From Sphingomicrobium sediminis (GTDB lineage: Bacteria; Pseudomonadota; Alphaproteobacteria; Sphingomonadales; Sphingomonadaceae), in contig NZ_JAMSHT010000001.1 in the NCBI RefSeq assembly GCF_023805295.1, positions 186,001-250,000 on the forward strand: 64,000 bases of DNA. The letters are read 5' to 3'. Shown here in pieces: positions 41,095-48,676 of this stretch (the stretch's first letter is position 1; each line of letters begins with the position of its first letter). A program made the translations under genes and the position numbers. The notes below the pieces were generated by a model. The model worked only from the letters and a program-made list of their open reading frames with translations. It searched no databases and was not told the DNA's origin.

Positions 41095-41507
41095 AGCAGC
41101 AAGTCCTGACCCTCGTCGCCGGCAGCCTCTTCGGCGCTGGTCTCGCCATTTCGGGCATGATGGACCCGCTCCGCGTGCGCGGCTTCCTCGACCTGTTCGG
41201 CAATTGGGACCCGACGCTGGCCTTCGTGATGGGCGGTGCGCTGCTTGTCATGGCCGTGGCTTGGCTGATCCAGCGTCGCCTCGAAAAGCCTTATGCCGAT
41301 GACAGCTTCCATTTGCCCGGTACGCAGCAACTCGATCGCAAGCTGCTTGGTGGTGCGGCGCTATTCGGGATCGGCTGGGGTCTATCGGGCCTCTGCCCGG
41401 GGCCTGCGGTAGCCTCGATTGGCGTGAACTTCGCGCAGGTTGCGCTGTTCATCGGCGCCTTGTTCGCCGGCATGTTGCTGCACCGGCTGTTGCCAGAGAA
41501 AGGCTAG
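41091..41507 (+). CDS. YeeE/YedE family membrane protein, second half (DUF6691-like)
   Basis: The 138 residues have four helices and begin MKQQVLTLVAGSLFGAGLAISGM. They contain the motif DPLRVRGFLDLFGNWDPTLAFV and the second Cys signature GIGWGLSGLCPGPAVASIG. The ATG is coupled to the preceding gene by a four-base overlap; the longer open frame upstream is antisense-free but out of family. The last four bases overlap the convergent response-regulator gene. Confidence 0.9.
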   Translation: MKQQVLTLVAGSLFGAGLAISGMMDPLRVRGFLDLFGNWDPTLAFVMGGALLVMAVAWLIQRRLEKPYADDSFHLPGTQQLDRKLLGGAALFGIGWGLSGLCPGPAVASIGVNFAQVALFIGALFAGMLLHRLLPEKG

Positions 41508-41887
41508 CTAGTCGCTTTCTCGGTCAGGAGCCGTTCGAGACCCGCGAGCAATTGCTGGTCGTTGAACGGTTTTTGCAGGCGCGGGCGCGTCTGCCATTCG
41601 TCGGGCATCGACCAGTTGGCGTAGCCCGACGTGATGATGAAGGGGATGTCGCGTTCTTTCAGGATGGAAAGCACCGAAAACGCCTTCTCGCCGCGAATAT
41701 TGAGATCGACGATCGCGGCATCGACCTGTTCGCGGGTGGCAAGGTCGGTGGCAGCGGCCATGTCATAGGCTGGCCCAACGACGAAATAGCCCTCGTCGCG
41801 CAGCAAATCTTCCGTATGCAGCGACACGACCGGGCTATCCTCGATCACGAGGATGCGCGCATCCTTCTCGCCCCTGTTTTCCGACAT
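41504..41887 (-). CDS. single-domain response regulator
   Basis: The 127-residue receiver has the acidic pair in LVIEDSPVV, the phospho-acceptor Asp61 in AAIVDLNIRGEKAF, Ser in FIITSGYA, and Lys in LQKPFNDQQLL. There is no output domain. The form (IEDSPVVSLHTEDLLRDEGY) resembles receivers partnered with HWE/HisKA2 kinases of alphaproteobacteria. No kinase is adjacent. It lies 100 bases downstream of the DksA-type gene on the same strand and might be read with it. Confidence 0.88.
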   Translation of the reverse strand: MSENRGEKDARILVIEDSPVVSLHTEDLLRDEGYFVVGPAYDMAAATDLATREQVDAAIVDLNIRGEKAFSVLSILKERDIPFIITSGYANWSMPDEWQTRPRLQKPFNDQQLLAGLERLLTEKATS

Positions 41888-41987
41888 TCAATACTCCCCA
41901 CGTAACCGAGCCCGCGCCTACGTCGCGCCGACATTTGAGCATCAATGATGCAGGGCACCATAACGTTCCCGATATGATGCCGGTTTT

Positions 41988-42314
41988 TTAGCGTGCGCAG
42001 CCGATGCAATGGGTGACGCTGGGGTCGTGGGCGAGGCGCTTTTCGGCGATTTCCTCGCCGCACTCGGCGCAATAGCCCCATTCGCCCTCGTCGATCCGCT
42101 TGAGCGCGGCATCGATACGGGCGCGTTCGGCGGCGCGGCGCTGTTCGAGTGCCTTGGCCATGGCCTGCACCTGCATCGCGTCCATGCGCGACAGGCGTCC
42201 GACGCTTTCCTGGTCAAGCGTGACGGGTTTGCGCCCGTCTTCGTCGAGGCGGTCTTCCTCGATCAAGGCGGCGCGGCGTTCGAGCAGCGCCTTGCGGGCC
42301 TCTTCTTTCGTCAT
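41988..42314 (-). CDS. TraR/DksA-type zinc finger protein
   Basis: The 108-residue protein has a coiled-coil N-terminus (ARKALLERRAALIEEDRL; LEQRRAAERARIDAALKRID) and a C-terminal four-Cys zinc finger (YCAECGEEI ... HCIGC). It resembles small DksA-like proteins that enter the RNA polymerase secondary channel. The acidic coil tip typical of DksA (DxxDxA) is not obvious: the loop reads ESVGRLSRMDAMQ. Only three bases separate it from the upstream fusion enzyme gene, so it is part of that operon. Confidence 0.85.
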   Translation of the reverse strand: MTKEEARKALLERRAALIEEDRLDEDGRKPVTLDQESVGRLSRMDAMQVQAMAKALEQRRAAERARIDAALKRIDEGEWGYCAECGEEIAEKRLAHDPSVTHCIGCAR

Positions 42315-42317
42315 CGC

Positions 42318-44102
42318 CTAGCTGTAGCGCGCCTGGACGCGAGCGTAAAAATCGCGGTTCCAGCGGCCATGTTCGGGCGGGCCATAGCCACTCGCTTTCC
42401 ACCCCGAGAATGGGCCGTTCGCTGAGAAAGGCGGCCGCGCGGCATCGTGGCTCACCATGCCATAATGCAGCGCATCGGCGAGCTCGTCTTGCGTCGCCAA
42501 GTCGAAACCGAACGTCGCGGCGAGCAAGCCGTAGGGCGTCGCGTTGGCTCGCTCGATCGCTTTGTCCAAATCGCTGTAGGCATCGATCATCGCCACGGGC
42601 CCGAACGCTTCGACCTGTTTCAGGTCGGAGGTATCGGGGACATTGGTCAGCAGCGTCGGTGCCATCCAGTTCTCGCCCGCCGGCAGGTCGCGATCGTTCG
42701 ACACCAGTGTCGCTCCCTCAGCGAGCGCCGAGGCGATCCGTTCGCTTAGCGCCTGGCGCGCGGCGGCGTCGAGCATCGGCCCCATTTCGGTCTTCGCATC
42801 CGCTGGGTCGCCGATCACCAGCTGATCGGTCGCGGTAACGAGCGCCTCACGGAAATCATCTTCGATTGCCTTGTCGACGAGGATCCGCCGAAGGGCAGTG
42901 CAGCGCTGGCCGGCAAAGCTGAATATGGCTCTGGCAAGGTCGGCGGCGACATCCTCGATCTTGGCGTCAGCACCGACGATCGCGACATTGCTGCCGCCGA
43001 GTTCAGCTTGCACCGGAATCGCAGCCTGTGCCGCAGAGGCGATAATTCCATATCCATTAGGTACCGATCCGGTAAACGATATCGCATCTACCTCGGCGCT
43101 CGTGATGCGCCGCCCGACATCCGCACCGCCTTCGACGAGTGCCACGAGCGGGGTCAAGTCGCCTAATGTCTCATGCAGCTTTCGCGATAGGCGCGCGGCC
43201 TGCGGTGCCGGCTTCCACAGCACTGCATTGCCGAACGCTAGGGCGGGGGCGATCTTGCCGATCGCCAGTGCCAGCGGGTTATTCCACGGCGTGATCGCTG
43301 CGATGATGCCGCGCGGTGCGTGGAAGAGTTGCGGCTTGCCGGGTTCGAACGCGGTCAGCGCCTGCTGCGCTGCGGCCTCGAGCAGCGCCATCGCATATCG
43401 AAGTTCACCCTCGGCGTCGCGGACCGGCTTGTGCAGCTCTTCGACCATCGAGGCGATGAGTTCTTCGCCAGAGTCCTCTATGCGCTCTTGCCAATTGCTC
43501 AGCGTCTGCGATCGCTGGCGTTCGCTGAGGTCCGCGCGCTCGCGCTGAGCGTCGCGCAACTCCTCAAGGGGCAATGGCGGGAGCGTTTCACCGGGCGTTA
43601 TTGCTTCGTGCCCGACCTGGGCCATGCCGCGGGCATCGAGCCATGCCAGCGCCGCCTTGCCATGCTCAGCCGCGTCGCTGGCAATAGCGCTCTCAAGCAA
43701 TTCGACCTTGAAACCACGCGCATAGGCCTGCGTCGCCGTTTCGCGAATGCAGGCATGGGCATGGAGACCCGCGAGCACCAGCTCTCTGATGCCCTCGGCC
43801 CGAAGATGGCGTTCGAGGCCCGGCGCGTCGAAGCCGCCGAAAGCGTCCTTCCAGAAGACAGGCTCGCCATCCCGGCTTTCGAGCTTTTCGGGGACGTTTT
43901 GCCCCGCCTCGACATTCGAGAGACCCGCACGATGCGGCATCTTACCGAGGCGCGTCCGCACATGGACCACCGGAAGACCGACGGCCCGGGCCTTGGTCAA
44001 TGTATCGCCAAGCGCCGCTTCGAATGTAACACGCGTCGGTTCCAGCCCCTCGCGGGACAGGAATTCTTCCTGCACGTCGATCAGCAGTAAGGCGCGGCTC
44101 AC
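42318..44102 (-). CDS. isochorismatase-like hydrolase fused to aldehyde dehydrogenase
   Basis: This is a 594-residue two-domain protein. Residues 1-170 are an isochorismatase/nicotinamidase-like cysteine hydrolase with all three catalytic residues placed: Asp9 (LLIDVQEEF), Lys85 (FWKDAFGGF) and Cys118 (HAHACIRETA). Residues about 175-594 are an NAD(P)-dependent aldehyde dehydrogenase with PWNNPLAL (Asn274), VQAELGGSN (Glu367), FAGQRCTALRR (catalytic Cys401) and EAFGPV. The ALDH part is about 60 residues shorter at its N-terminus than free-standing ALDHs. The GTG start overlaps the stop of the upstream dehydrogenase (GTGA). Because one open frame spans both domains without a start between them, I infer a true fusion. 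The substrate is unknown. Confidence 0.85.
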   Translation of the reverse strand: MSRALLLIDVQEEFLSREGLEPTRVTFEAALGDTLTKARAVGLPVVHVRTRLGKMPHRAGLSNVEAGQNVPEKLESRDGEPVFWKDAFGGFDAPGLERHLRAEGIRELVLAGLHAHACIRETATQAYARGFKVELLESAIASDAAEHGKAALAWLDARGMAQVGHEAITPGETLPPLPLEELRDAQRERADLSERQRSQTLSNWQERIEDSGEELIASMVEELHKPVRDAEGELRYAMALLEAAAQQALTAFEPGKPQLFHAPRGIIAAITPWNNPLALAIGKIAPALAFGNAVLWKPAPQAARLSRKLHETLGDLTPLVALVEGGADVGRRITSAEVDAISFTGSVPNGYGIIASAAQAAIPVQAELGGSNVAIVGADAKIEDVAADLARAIFSFAGQRCTALRRILVDKAIEDDFREALVTATDQLVIGDPADAKTEMGPMLDAAARQALSERIASALAEGATLVSNDRDLPAGENWMAPTLLTNVPDTSDLKQVEAFGPVAMIDAYSDLDKAIERANATPYGLLAATFGFDLATQDELADALHYGMVSHDAARPPFSANGPFSGWKASGYGPPEHGRWNRDFYARVQARYS

Positions 44103-45274
44103 CGGGCCTCGAGCAGCATGTCCAGGCGGCGGCGCACTTCCTCGCCAAATGCCTGCGTGCCGACCGCGACCTGTCCGTCGCTGGCGACGTCCGCCGTCGC
44201 AATGCCATCGGCATAGGTGCGGCGCAGCGCCGAGCGGAGCAGCGCATCGGCCTCGGCCCAGCCGAAGCTTTCGCGCAGCATCATGCCGAGCGACAGGATT
44301 TGCGCTGCCGGATTGGCGATGCCCTTGCCGGCAATGTCGCGCGCGGCACCATGCCCGGTCTGGTAGACCGCGCCATGATCGTCGTTGAAATTGCCCGAAT
44401 AGCTGAGCCCGCGCGAGCCCAGCAGCAGCGAGCCGCAATCGGCGAGCACGTCGCCGAACATGTTGGGCGAGACGAGCACGTCGAACTGGCCCGGATTGGC
44501 GATCAATTGGTAGACCGCATTGTCGATCTCGAATTCGGTCAACGAGACGCCCTCGCGCGCGCATGCCGCCTCGCAAATGTCCCTCCAGAGCGAGGAAATC
44601 GTCGGAATGCCGCCCGGCTTTGTGACGAGATGCACCTGTCCGCGCCGCGTCGCTGCGAGCCGCGCAGCAACACCTGCAATGCGCTTGACCTGCTGTTCGT
44701 CATAGCCAAAGCTGTGCGTGACCGTCCGGCCATTATCGCCCGGCCCGTCGGTCCAGTCGCCCTGGTAGATGCCACCCATATTCTCGCGCACCGCGATGAT
44801 GTCGGTTGCGGCGAGCTGCTTGGCACGCACCGCACCGACGCCGACCAGTTCGGGCAACGGCTCGAGCGGGGTGAACTTGCAATAAAGATCGAATTCGCGG
44901 CGCAGCGCATAGACGAAGCGACCACCGCCCGGTCCGCAGAAGAGCGCGCCGCCCTTTGCCATCAACTGGCGCGAGAAGGCGATAACTTCGTCCGAGAGCG
45001 AATCCCCGTGCGCGGCCTTGGCCGGCAATCCGATGAGCCCGCCTTCGACGATCTCCACCTTGCGGCCGAACGCCTTGCCGAGCGGTTCGAGCATCGACAT
45101 CGCCACCGGCACCACTTCGGGCCCGACGCCTTCGCCAAGGAACATGCCGATACGCACGTCCTTGGGCGCGTCGGCACGGTGGAGCGGATTGCACAGCGTA
45201 TCGGTAAGACGCGGGCGAACGGTTTCGCTGTTCGCACGAAGCGTCGAGGTGGCACTAAGTTGATCCATATTCAT
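44099..45274 (-). CDS. isocitrate/isopropylmalate dehydrogenase family protein
   Basis: This 391-residue beta-decarboxylating dehydrogenase has FLGEGVGPEVVPVAM, the Arg/Tyr region REFDLYCKFTPLEPLPE, AVRENMGGIYQGDW, HSFGYDEQQVKRIAGV with the active-site Tyr, LVTKPGGIPTISSLWRD (Lys), SPNMFGDVLADCGS (metal Asp pair) and GHGAARDIAGKGIANPAA at the NAD site. A 35-residue N-terminal extension precedes the fold. It is unlikely to be LeuB: the substrate helix differs from the ELLRxRxxL pattern and no leu genes are near. It oxidises and decarboxylates an unidentified 2-hydroxyacid. Its start overlaps the ligase stop by four bases. Confidence 0.85.
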   Translation of the reverse strand: MNMDQLSATSTLRANSETVRPRLTDTLCNPLHRADAPKDVRIGMFLGEGVGPEVVPVAMSMLEPLGKAFGRKVEIVEGGLIGLPAKAAHGDSLSDEVIAFSRQLMAKGGALFCGPGGGRFVYALRREFDLYCKFTPLEPLPELVGVGAVRAKQLAATDIIAVRENMGGIYQGDWTDGPGDNGRTVTHSFGYDEQQVKRIAGVAARLAATRRGQVHLVTKPGGIPTISSLWRDICEAACAREGVSLTEFEIDNAVYQLIANPGQFDVLVSPNMFGDVLADCGSLLLGSRGLSYSGNFNDDHGAVYQTGHGAARDIAGKGIANPAAQILSLGMMLRESFGWAEADALLRSALRRTYADGIATADVASDGQVAVGTQAFGEEVRRRLDMLLEAR

Positions 45275-46731
45275 CCCTGTTTACGCTGCTCCCGTTGCGC
45301 CTTGATGACCTTTTCGATCTCCGACGCGACTCCCGGTCGGGACACTTTCCCCGCTTCATTATGGGGAACATGCGCGAAGCGCACGACATGACGCAAGACA
45401 TTGTCTGGTGCTAATTTCTTGATGAAGGCCGCAATCTGCCTGCCGCCGCCATTCTCTCCGGCCCATGCGAGCCCCAGGCGATCTTCTCCATCGACGGTGA
45501 TGATGCAGCTGCAGGCCTGCTCGACGCCCGGCAGTCGTTCCAGCTGATCGTCGAGGGCTCGGCCATTGGTTTTCCAGCCCCCAACATTGAGAATATCGGT
45601 GACCCGCGCCTCGATCGCGAGGTTGCCGTCCTTGTCGATCCGCGCGAGGTCGCCGGGATAGAACCAGCCATCCTTGAAGGCCTTCGCCGTCGCTGCTCGC
45701 GCGACTTTCCCGGTGTCGACATAGCCAGACGTCATGACCGGGGACTTGATCCGCACGACCCCGACGTCGCCCGGAGCGCAGGCTCTGCCTTCGGTATCGA
45801 CGATCTGCAGCTCGACATCCGGGCGCACCTTGCCGACCGCGCCCTCCATCCGATCGACGAGCGATGCATCGCCGGCGGCGATCGTGCCGGTTTCGGTCGA
45901 GCCGTAATGGATGGTGATCGCGCGGGCGAGATTGCCGATCACGCGCTCCCGAAGCTTGGGCGAGACGCGACCGCCAAACACCTTGATCTCGCGCTCCTCG
46001 GCATTGCGCATCTGCGGTGCCTTGCGCGCCGCAGTGGCAAGCTGGTTGGGCGCGAACAGGATGAGGTTGGATGGCGAGATATCGATCGATGCCGTCTCGC
46101 CCGCGCTGTCGCGTCCGGACAGGAAGACCGATCCGCCCTGCAGCCAGGTCGCGATCGGATAGCGAAAGCCCGCGGTCACCCGCGCCTGCAAGCCGGGGTA
46201 GAGGATGGTGTCGGCGCTGACATTCTCTTCGACCTGCGCGATGCGTCCACGCAGGATATCGCCGGTCCAGGCCGCGAACTTGGGTAAGCCGGTCGTGCCC
46301 GACGTATTAAGGTAGCGCGTGCCAGGTTTTCTAGGCGCAAGTTCGCCCTCAACATCCTCATTCAAGACACCCCGCGCGATCGGCAATCGCAACAGCGGTT
46401 CGGCGACTTTCGAGATGGCCTCGGGCACGACCAGATGGGTGAGGACGCCCTGTTTGACGCCCGCATGCAGCGCGGCCTTGTCCGACACCAGCATATGATC
46501 GAGGCCGCGAGAAATCGCCGCAAGCTGGACGAGCCAGTCGAAATAGAAATCGTCGCTATGGCGACCAAGCCGTGTACCGATGCCGATCACGGCATTTTTG
46601 GGAAGATCGAGTTGCTCGAACCAATGCTCGACCGCGCGCACATGGCGACGGAAACGGCCATAATCGACCGTTTCCGTGCCAAGTCTCACGGCGATGCGCG
46701 CGGCATCATGCCCGGCCAATGCCTCGAGCAT
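45271..46731 (-). CDS. class I adenylate-forming enzyme (AMP-dependent acid ligase)
   Basis: The 486 residues contain the A3 loop NTSGTTGLPKFAAW, A5 YGSTETGT, A7 FYPGDLARIDKDG, A8 VTDILNVGGWKTNG, and the A10 lysine in HNEAGKVSR. It should activate a carboxylic acid as acyl-AMP, then pass it to CoA or a carrier. No carrier protein domain is attached. It opens a tightly coupled operon (4-base overlaps) with the dehydrogenase, the fusion enzyme and the DksA-type protein. GAGGGGGA precedes the ATG. The upstream methyltransferase-like gene ends 52 bases before it without a clear terminator. Confidence 0.88.
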   Translation of the reverse strand: MLEALAGHDAARIAVRLGTETVDYGRFRRHVRAVEHWFEQLDLPKNAVIGIGTRLGRHSDDFYFDWLVQLAAISRGLDHMLVSDKAALHAGVKQGVLTHLVVPEAISKVAEPLLRLPIARGVLNEDVEGELAPRKPGTRYLNTSGTTGLPKFAAWTGDILRGRIAQVEENVSADTILYPGLQARVTAGFRYPIATWLQGGSVFLSGRDSAGETASIDISPSNLILFAPNQLATAARKAPQMRNAEEREIKVFGGRVSPKLRERVIGNLARAITIHYGSTETGTIAAGDASLVDRMEGAVGKVRPDVELQIVDTEGRACAPGDVGVVRIKSPVMTSGYVDTGKVARAATAKAFKDGWFYPGDLARIDKDGNLAIEARVTDILNVGGWKTNGRALDDQLERLPGVEQACSCIITVDGEDRLGLAWAGENGGGRQIAAFIKKLAPDNVLRHVVRFAHVPHNEAGKVSRPGVASEIEKVIKAQREQRKQG

Positions 46732-46783
46732 CGACGTTCTTCCCCCTCAACTACGCTCCGGCCGCACGCGACCTGAAGGGTCG

Positions 46784-47602
46784 TCAGGCGGGCTTGCGGA
46801 ACTTCAACGTCATACGGTCGCTCTCGCCGATGGCAAGGTAGCGATCGCGATCTTCATCGCCCAGGCGCAGCGTCGGGGGGAGGGTCCAGACGCCATTGGG
46901 ATAATCCGCCGTATCGTTGGGATTGGCGTTGATCTCGCTCGATCCGACAAACTCGAAGCCCGCGGCCTCGGCCAGCGCGCGCACGGTCGAGGTCTTCATG
47001 TAACCCGACGTTTCCTCAAGCGCGCTGTCCGCGCTTTCGGGCAGGCGGTGCTCGACGACGCCCAACGTGCCGCCGGGCTTCAGCATGGCGTACATTTGCG
47101 AGAAGGCGAGCGCGCCATTGTCGGCATCGCCCATCTCCCAGTTATGGACGTTGCGGAAGGTCAGGACCACGTCGGCGCTGCCATTGGGCACCATCGTGTC
47201 GCCGGCCGATGCCGGGAAAGCGGCATAGTTGATGTTGGAATATAGCGCGGCATTTTCTTCCTGGAGCGCCCGGACGCGACCGAGGCCACGATCGGAAGCG
47301 ACTGCATAATAGGTGCCGCCCGTCGACAGATAGGGCGAGAGGATTTGCGTGTAATAGCCACCGCCCGGCCAGATCTCGACCACGGTGTCGGTGGGCTGGA
47401 CACCGAAATAGGTCAGCGTTTCGACCGGGTTGCGATATTCGTCGCGCTCGACGAAGGCAGCGCTACGAGTGACCGAGCCGACCGCATCGGCGATCAGGTC
47501 TTCGAGGACTGCAGCGCCGGCGGCGCGCGCAAGGTCTTCGGTTCCATAATTGCTGCACGAGGCGAGGCCGAGCGCCGTTGCGGCGAGAAGTACATTACGC
47601 AT
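46784..47602 (-). CDS. lipoprotein with class I methyltransferase fold (COG4798-like)
   Basis: The 272-residue protein has a signal peptide with lipobox (MRNVLLAATALGLASC, Cys16), followed by RDEYRNPVETLTYFGVQPTDTVVEIWPGGGYYTQIL. The WPGGGYYT loop is in the SAM-binding position and a ADVVLTFRNVHNW strand follows. This matches the COG4798 group of predicted methyltransferases. Export is odd because SAM is cytoplasmic, so either the cofactor differs, the protein binds another ligand, or catalysis has been lost. It diverges from the plcP-like gene. An inverted repeat (GGGACC-GAAAT-GGTCCC, 47621-47637) lies in its leader. Confidence 0.82.
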   Translation of the reverse strand: MRNVLLAATALGLASCSNYGTEDLARAAGAAVLEDLIADAVGSVTRSAAFVERDEYRNPVETLTYFGVQPTDTVVEIWPGGGYYTQILSPYLSTGGTYYAVASDRGLGRVRALQEENAALYSNINYAAFPASAGDTMVPNGSADVVLTFRNVHNWEMGDADNGALAFSQMYAMLKPGGTLGVVEHRLPESADSALEETSGYMKTSTVRALAEAAGFEFVGSSEINANPNDTADYPNGVWTLPPTLRLGDEDRDRYLAIGESDRMTLKFRKPA

Positions 47603-47664
47603 TCGTTTTTCCCCTGTTGTGGGACCGAAATGGTCCCGGATCCGTCCCGACGCCTAGGCGACGA

Positions 47665-47682
47665 GTGTCGCATTATTGTTAC
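47665..47682 (+). promoter_or_regulatory. Pho-box-like element in a divergent intergenic region
   Basis: GTGTCGC-ATTA-TTGTTAC matches 12 of 18 positions of the PhoB consensus (CTGTCAT, AWAW, CTGTCAY), with both TGT cores in register 11 bases apart. It is 92 bases before the plcP-like ATG. PhoB control of plcP and agt is established in other bacteria, which gives the weak match some weight. Confidence 0.4.
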
Positions 47683-47773
47683 GTTGCCGACATCCAACGC
47701 CAATCAAGGCGACAAGGTTTCGTCTCTTGCCCCCGCTATGTGCTGGTCGAAAGGGCAAAGGAGGCACGACACT

Positions 47774-48676
47774 ATGTCCCAGGCCGCTTCGGATAAGTTA
47801 CTGCGTGAAAAGGGCGAAATGTTCGCCGAGTGGCTCAAGGAGCCGCCAGGGCCGAGAAGTTTTCGCCCGCGCCTCAACTACCGCACGATTTTTATTTCGG
47901 ACACGCATCTCGGCACGTCGGGCTGCAATGCCGAATTGCTGCACGATTTCCTGCGTTCGGTCGATTGCGACACGCTCTACCTCGTCGGCGACATCATCGA
48001 CGGCTGGCGCCTCAAGAAAGGCTGGTACTGGCCGCCGCGGCACAATGATGTCGTGCGCACCGTGCTCAAACATGCTCAACGCGGTACGCGCGTCGTGTTC
48101 ATCCCGGGCAATCATGATGAGCTGTTCCGCGACTATATCGGCCTCTCGCTCGGCGGGATCGAGCTTGCCTATGACGAGATTCATGTCACCGCCGACGGGC
48201 GAAAATTGTGGGTCCTGCACGGCGACCAGTTCGACGGGGTCGTGGTCTACCACAAGTGGCTCGCCTATCTTGGCGACCACGCCTACGGCGCGCTGCTCAA
48301 GCTGAACGTCTGGGTTAATCGCGCGCGCCGCCTGTTCGGCAAGCCCTATTGGTCGCTGTCCGCCTATCTCAAGCTCAAGGTGAAGAACGCCGTCGCTTAT
48401 ATTGGCGAGTTCGAGAAGGTGGTCGCGGAGGCCGCCGCCGAGAAGGGCGTGGACGGCGTGGTTTGCGGCCATATCCATCATGCCGAGATCCGCCAGATCG
48501 GCGACATCACCTACTATAATGACGGCGACTGGGTCGAGAGCTGCACGGCGCTGGTCGAGGATTTCGACGGCAAGCTCTCGATCGTCAATTGGGCTGAGCG
48601 CAAGGCGGCGGAGGCCGACGCAACCAAGGCCGGCAGCGCGGTGCCGGCGCTGGAAGGACAGGCGCTACCGGCATGA
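47774..48676 (+). CDS. plcP: PlcP-like phospholipase C / UDP-2,3-diacylglucosamine diphosphatase-like metallophosphoesterase
   Basis: The 300-residue calcineurin-type phosphoesterase has all metal motifs: ISDTHLGTSGCNAE (Asp43, His45), LVGDIIDGW, IPGNHDELF, LHGDQFDG and CGHIHHAEI. It is longer than LpxH and has a central insert with hydrophobic helices (YLGDHAYGALLKLN). Proteins of this form are often annotated as LpxH-like. In Sinorhizobium, Agrobacterium and marine bacteria, PlcP removes phosphate head groups from phospholipids during phosphate starvation and sits next to a glycosyltransferase, exactly as here. AAAGGAGG lies nine bases before the ATG. Its stop overlaps agt (ATGA). Confidence 0.82.
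   Translation: MSQAASDKLLREKGEMFAEWLKEPPGPRSFRPRLNYRTIFISDTHLGTSGCNAELLHDFLRSVDCDTLYLVGDIIDGWRLKKGWYWPPRHNDVVRTVLKHAQRGTRVVFIPGNHDELFRDYIGLSLGGIELAYDEIHVTADGRKLWVLHGDQFDGVVVYHKWLAYLGDHAYGALLKLNVWVNRARRLFGKPYWSLSAYLKLKVKNAVAYIGEFEKVVAEAAAEKGVDGVVCGHIHHAEIRQIGDITYYNDGDWVESCTALVEDFDGKLSIVNWAERKAAEADATKAGSAVPALEGQALPA

Noticed and set aside
41943-41986. Hairpin GGCACCAT/ATGATGCC with a plus-strand T-run as a terminator
   Set aside because: The stem has an internal mismatch and no plus-strand gene ends nearby; both flanking genes run on the minus strand.
42336-42361. GGAAC-17-CGTC on the minus strand before the DksA-type gene, as an EcfG promoter
   Set aside because: The GGAAC falls in codons for Trp-Asn at the end of the ALDH domain and the -10 box differs from CGTT, so chance is the simpler explanation.
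44099-45274. Calling the dehydrogenase leuB
   Set aside because: The N-terminal extension, the unlike substrate-specificity helix and the operon partners argue against leucine biosynthesis. No other leu gene is in the window.
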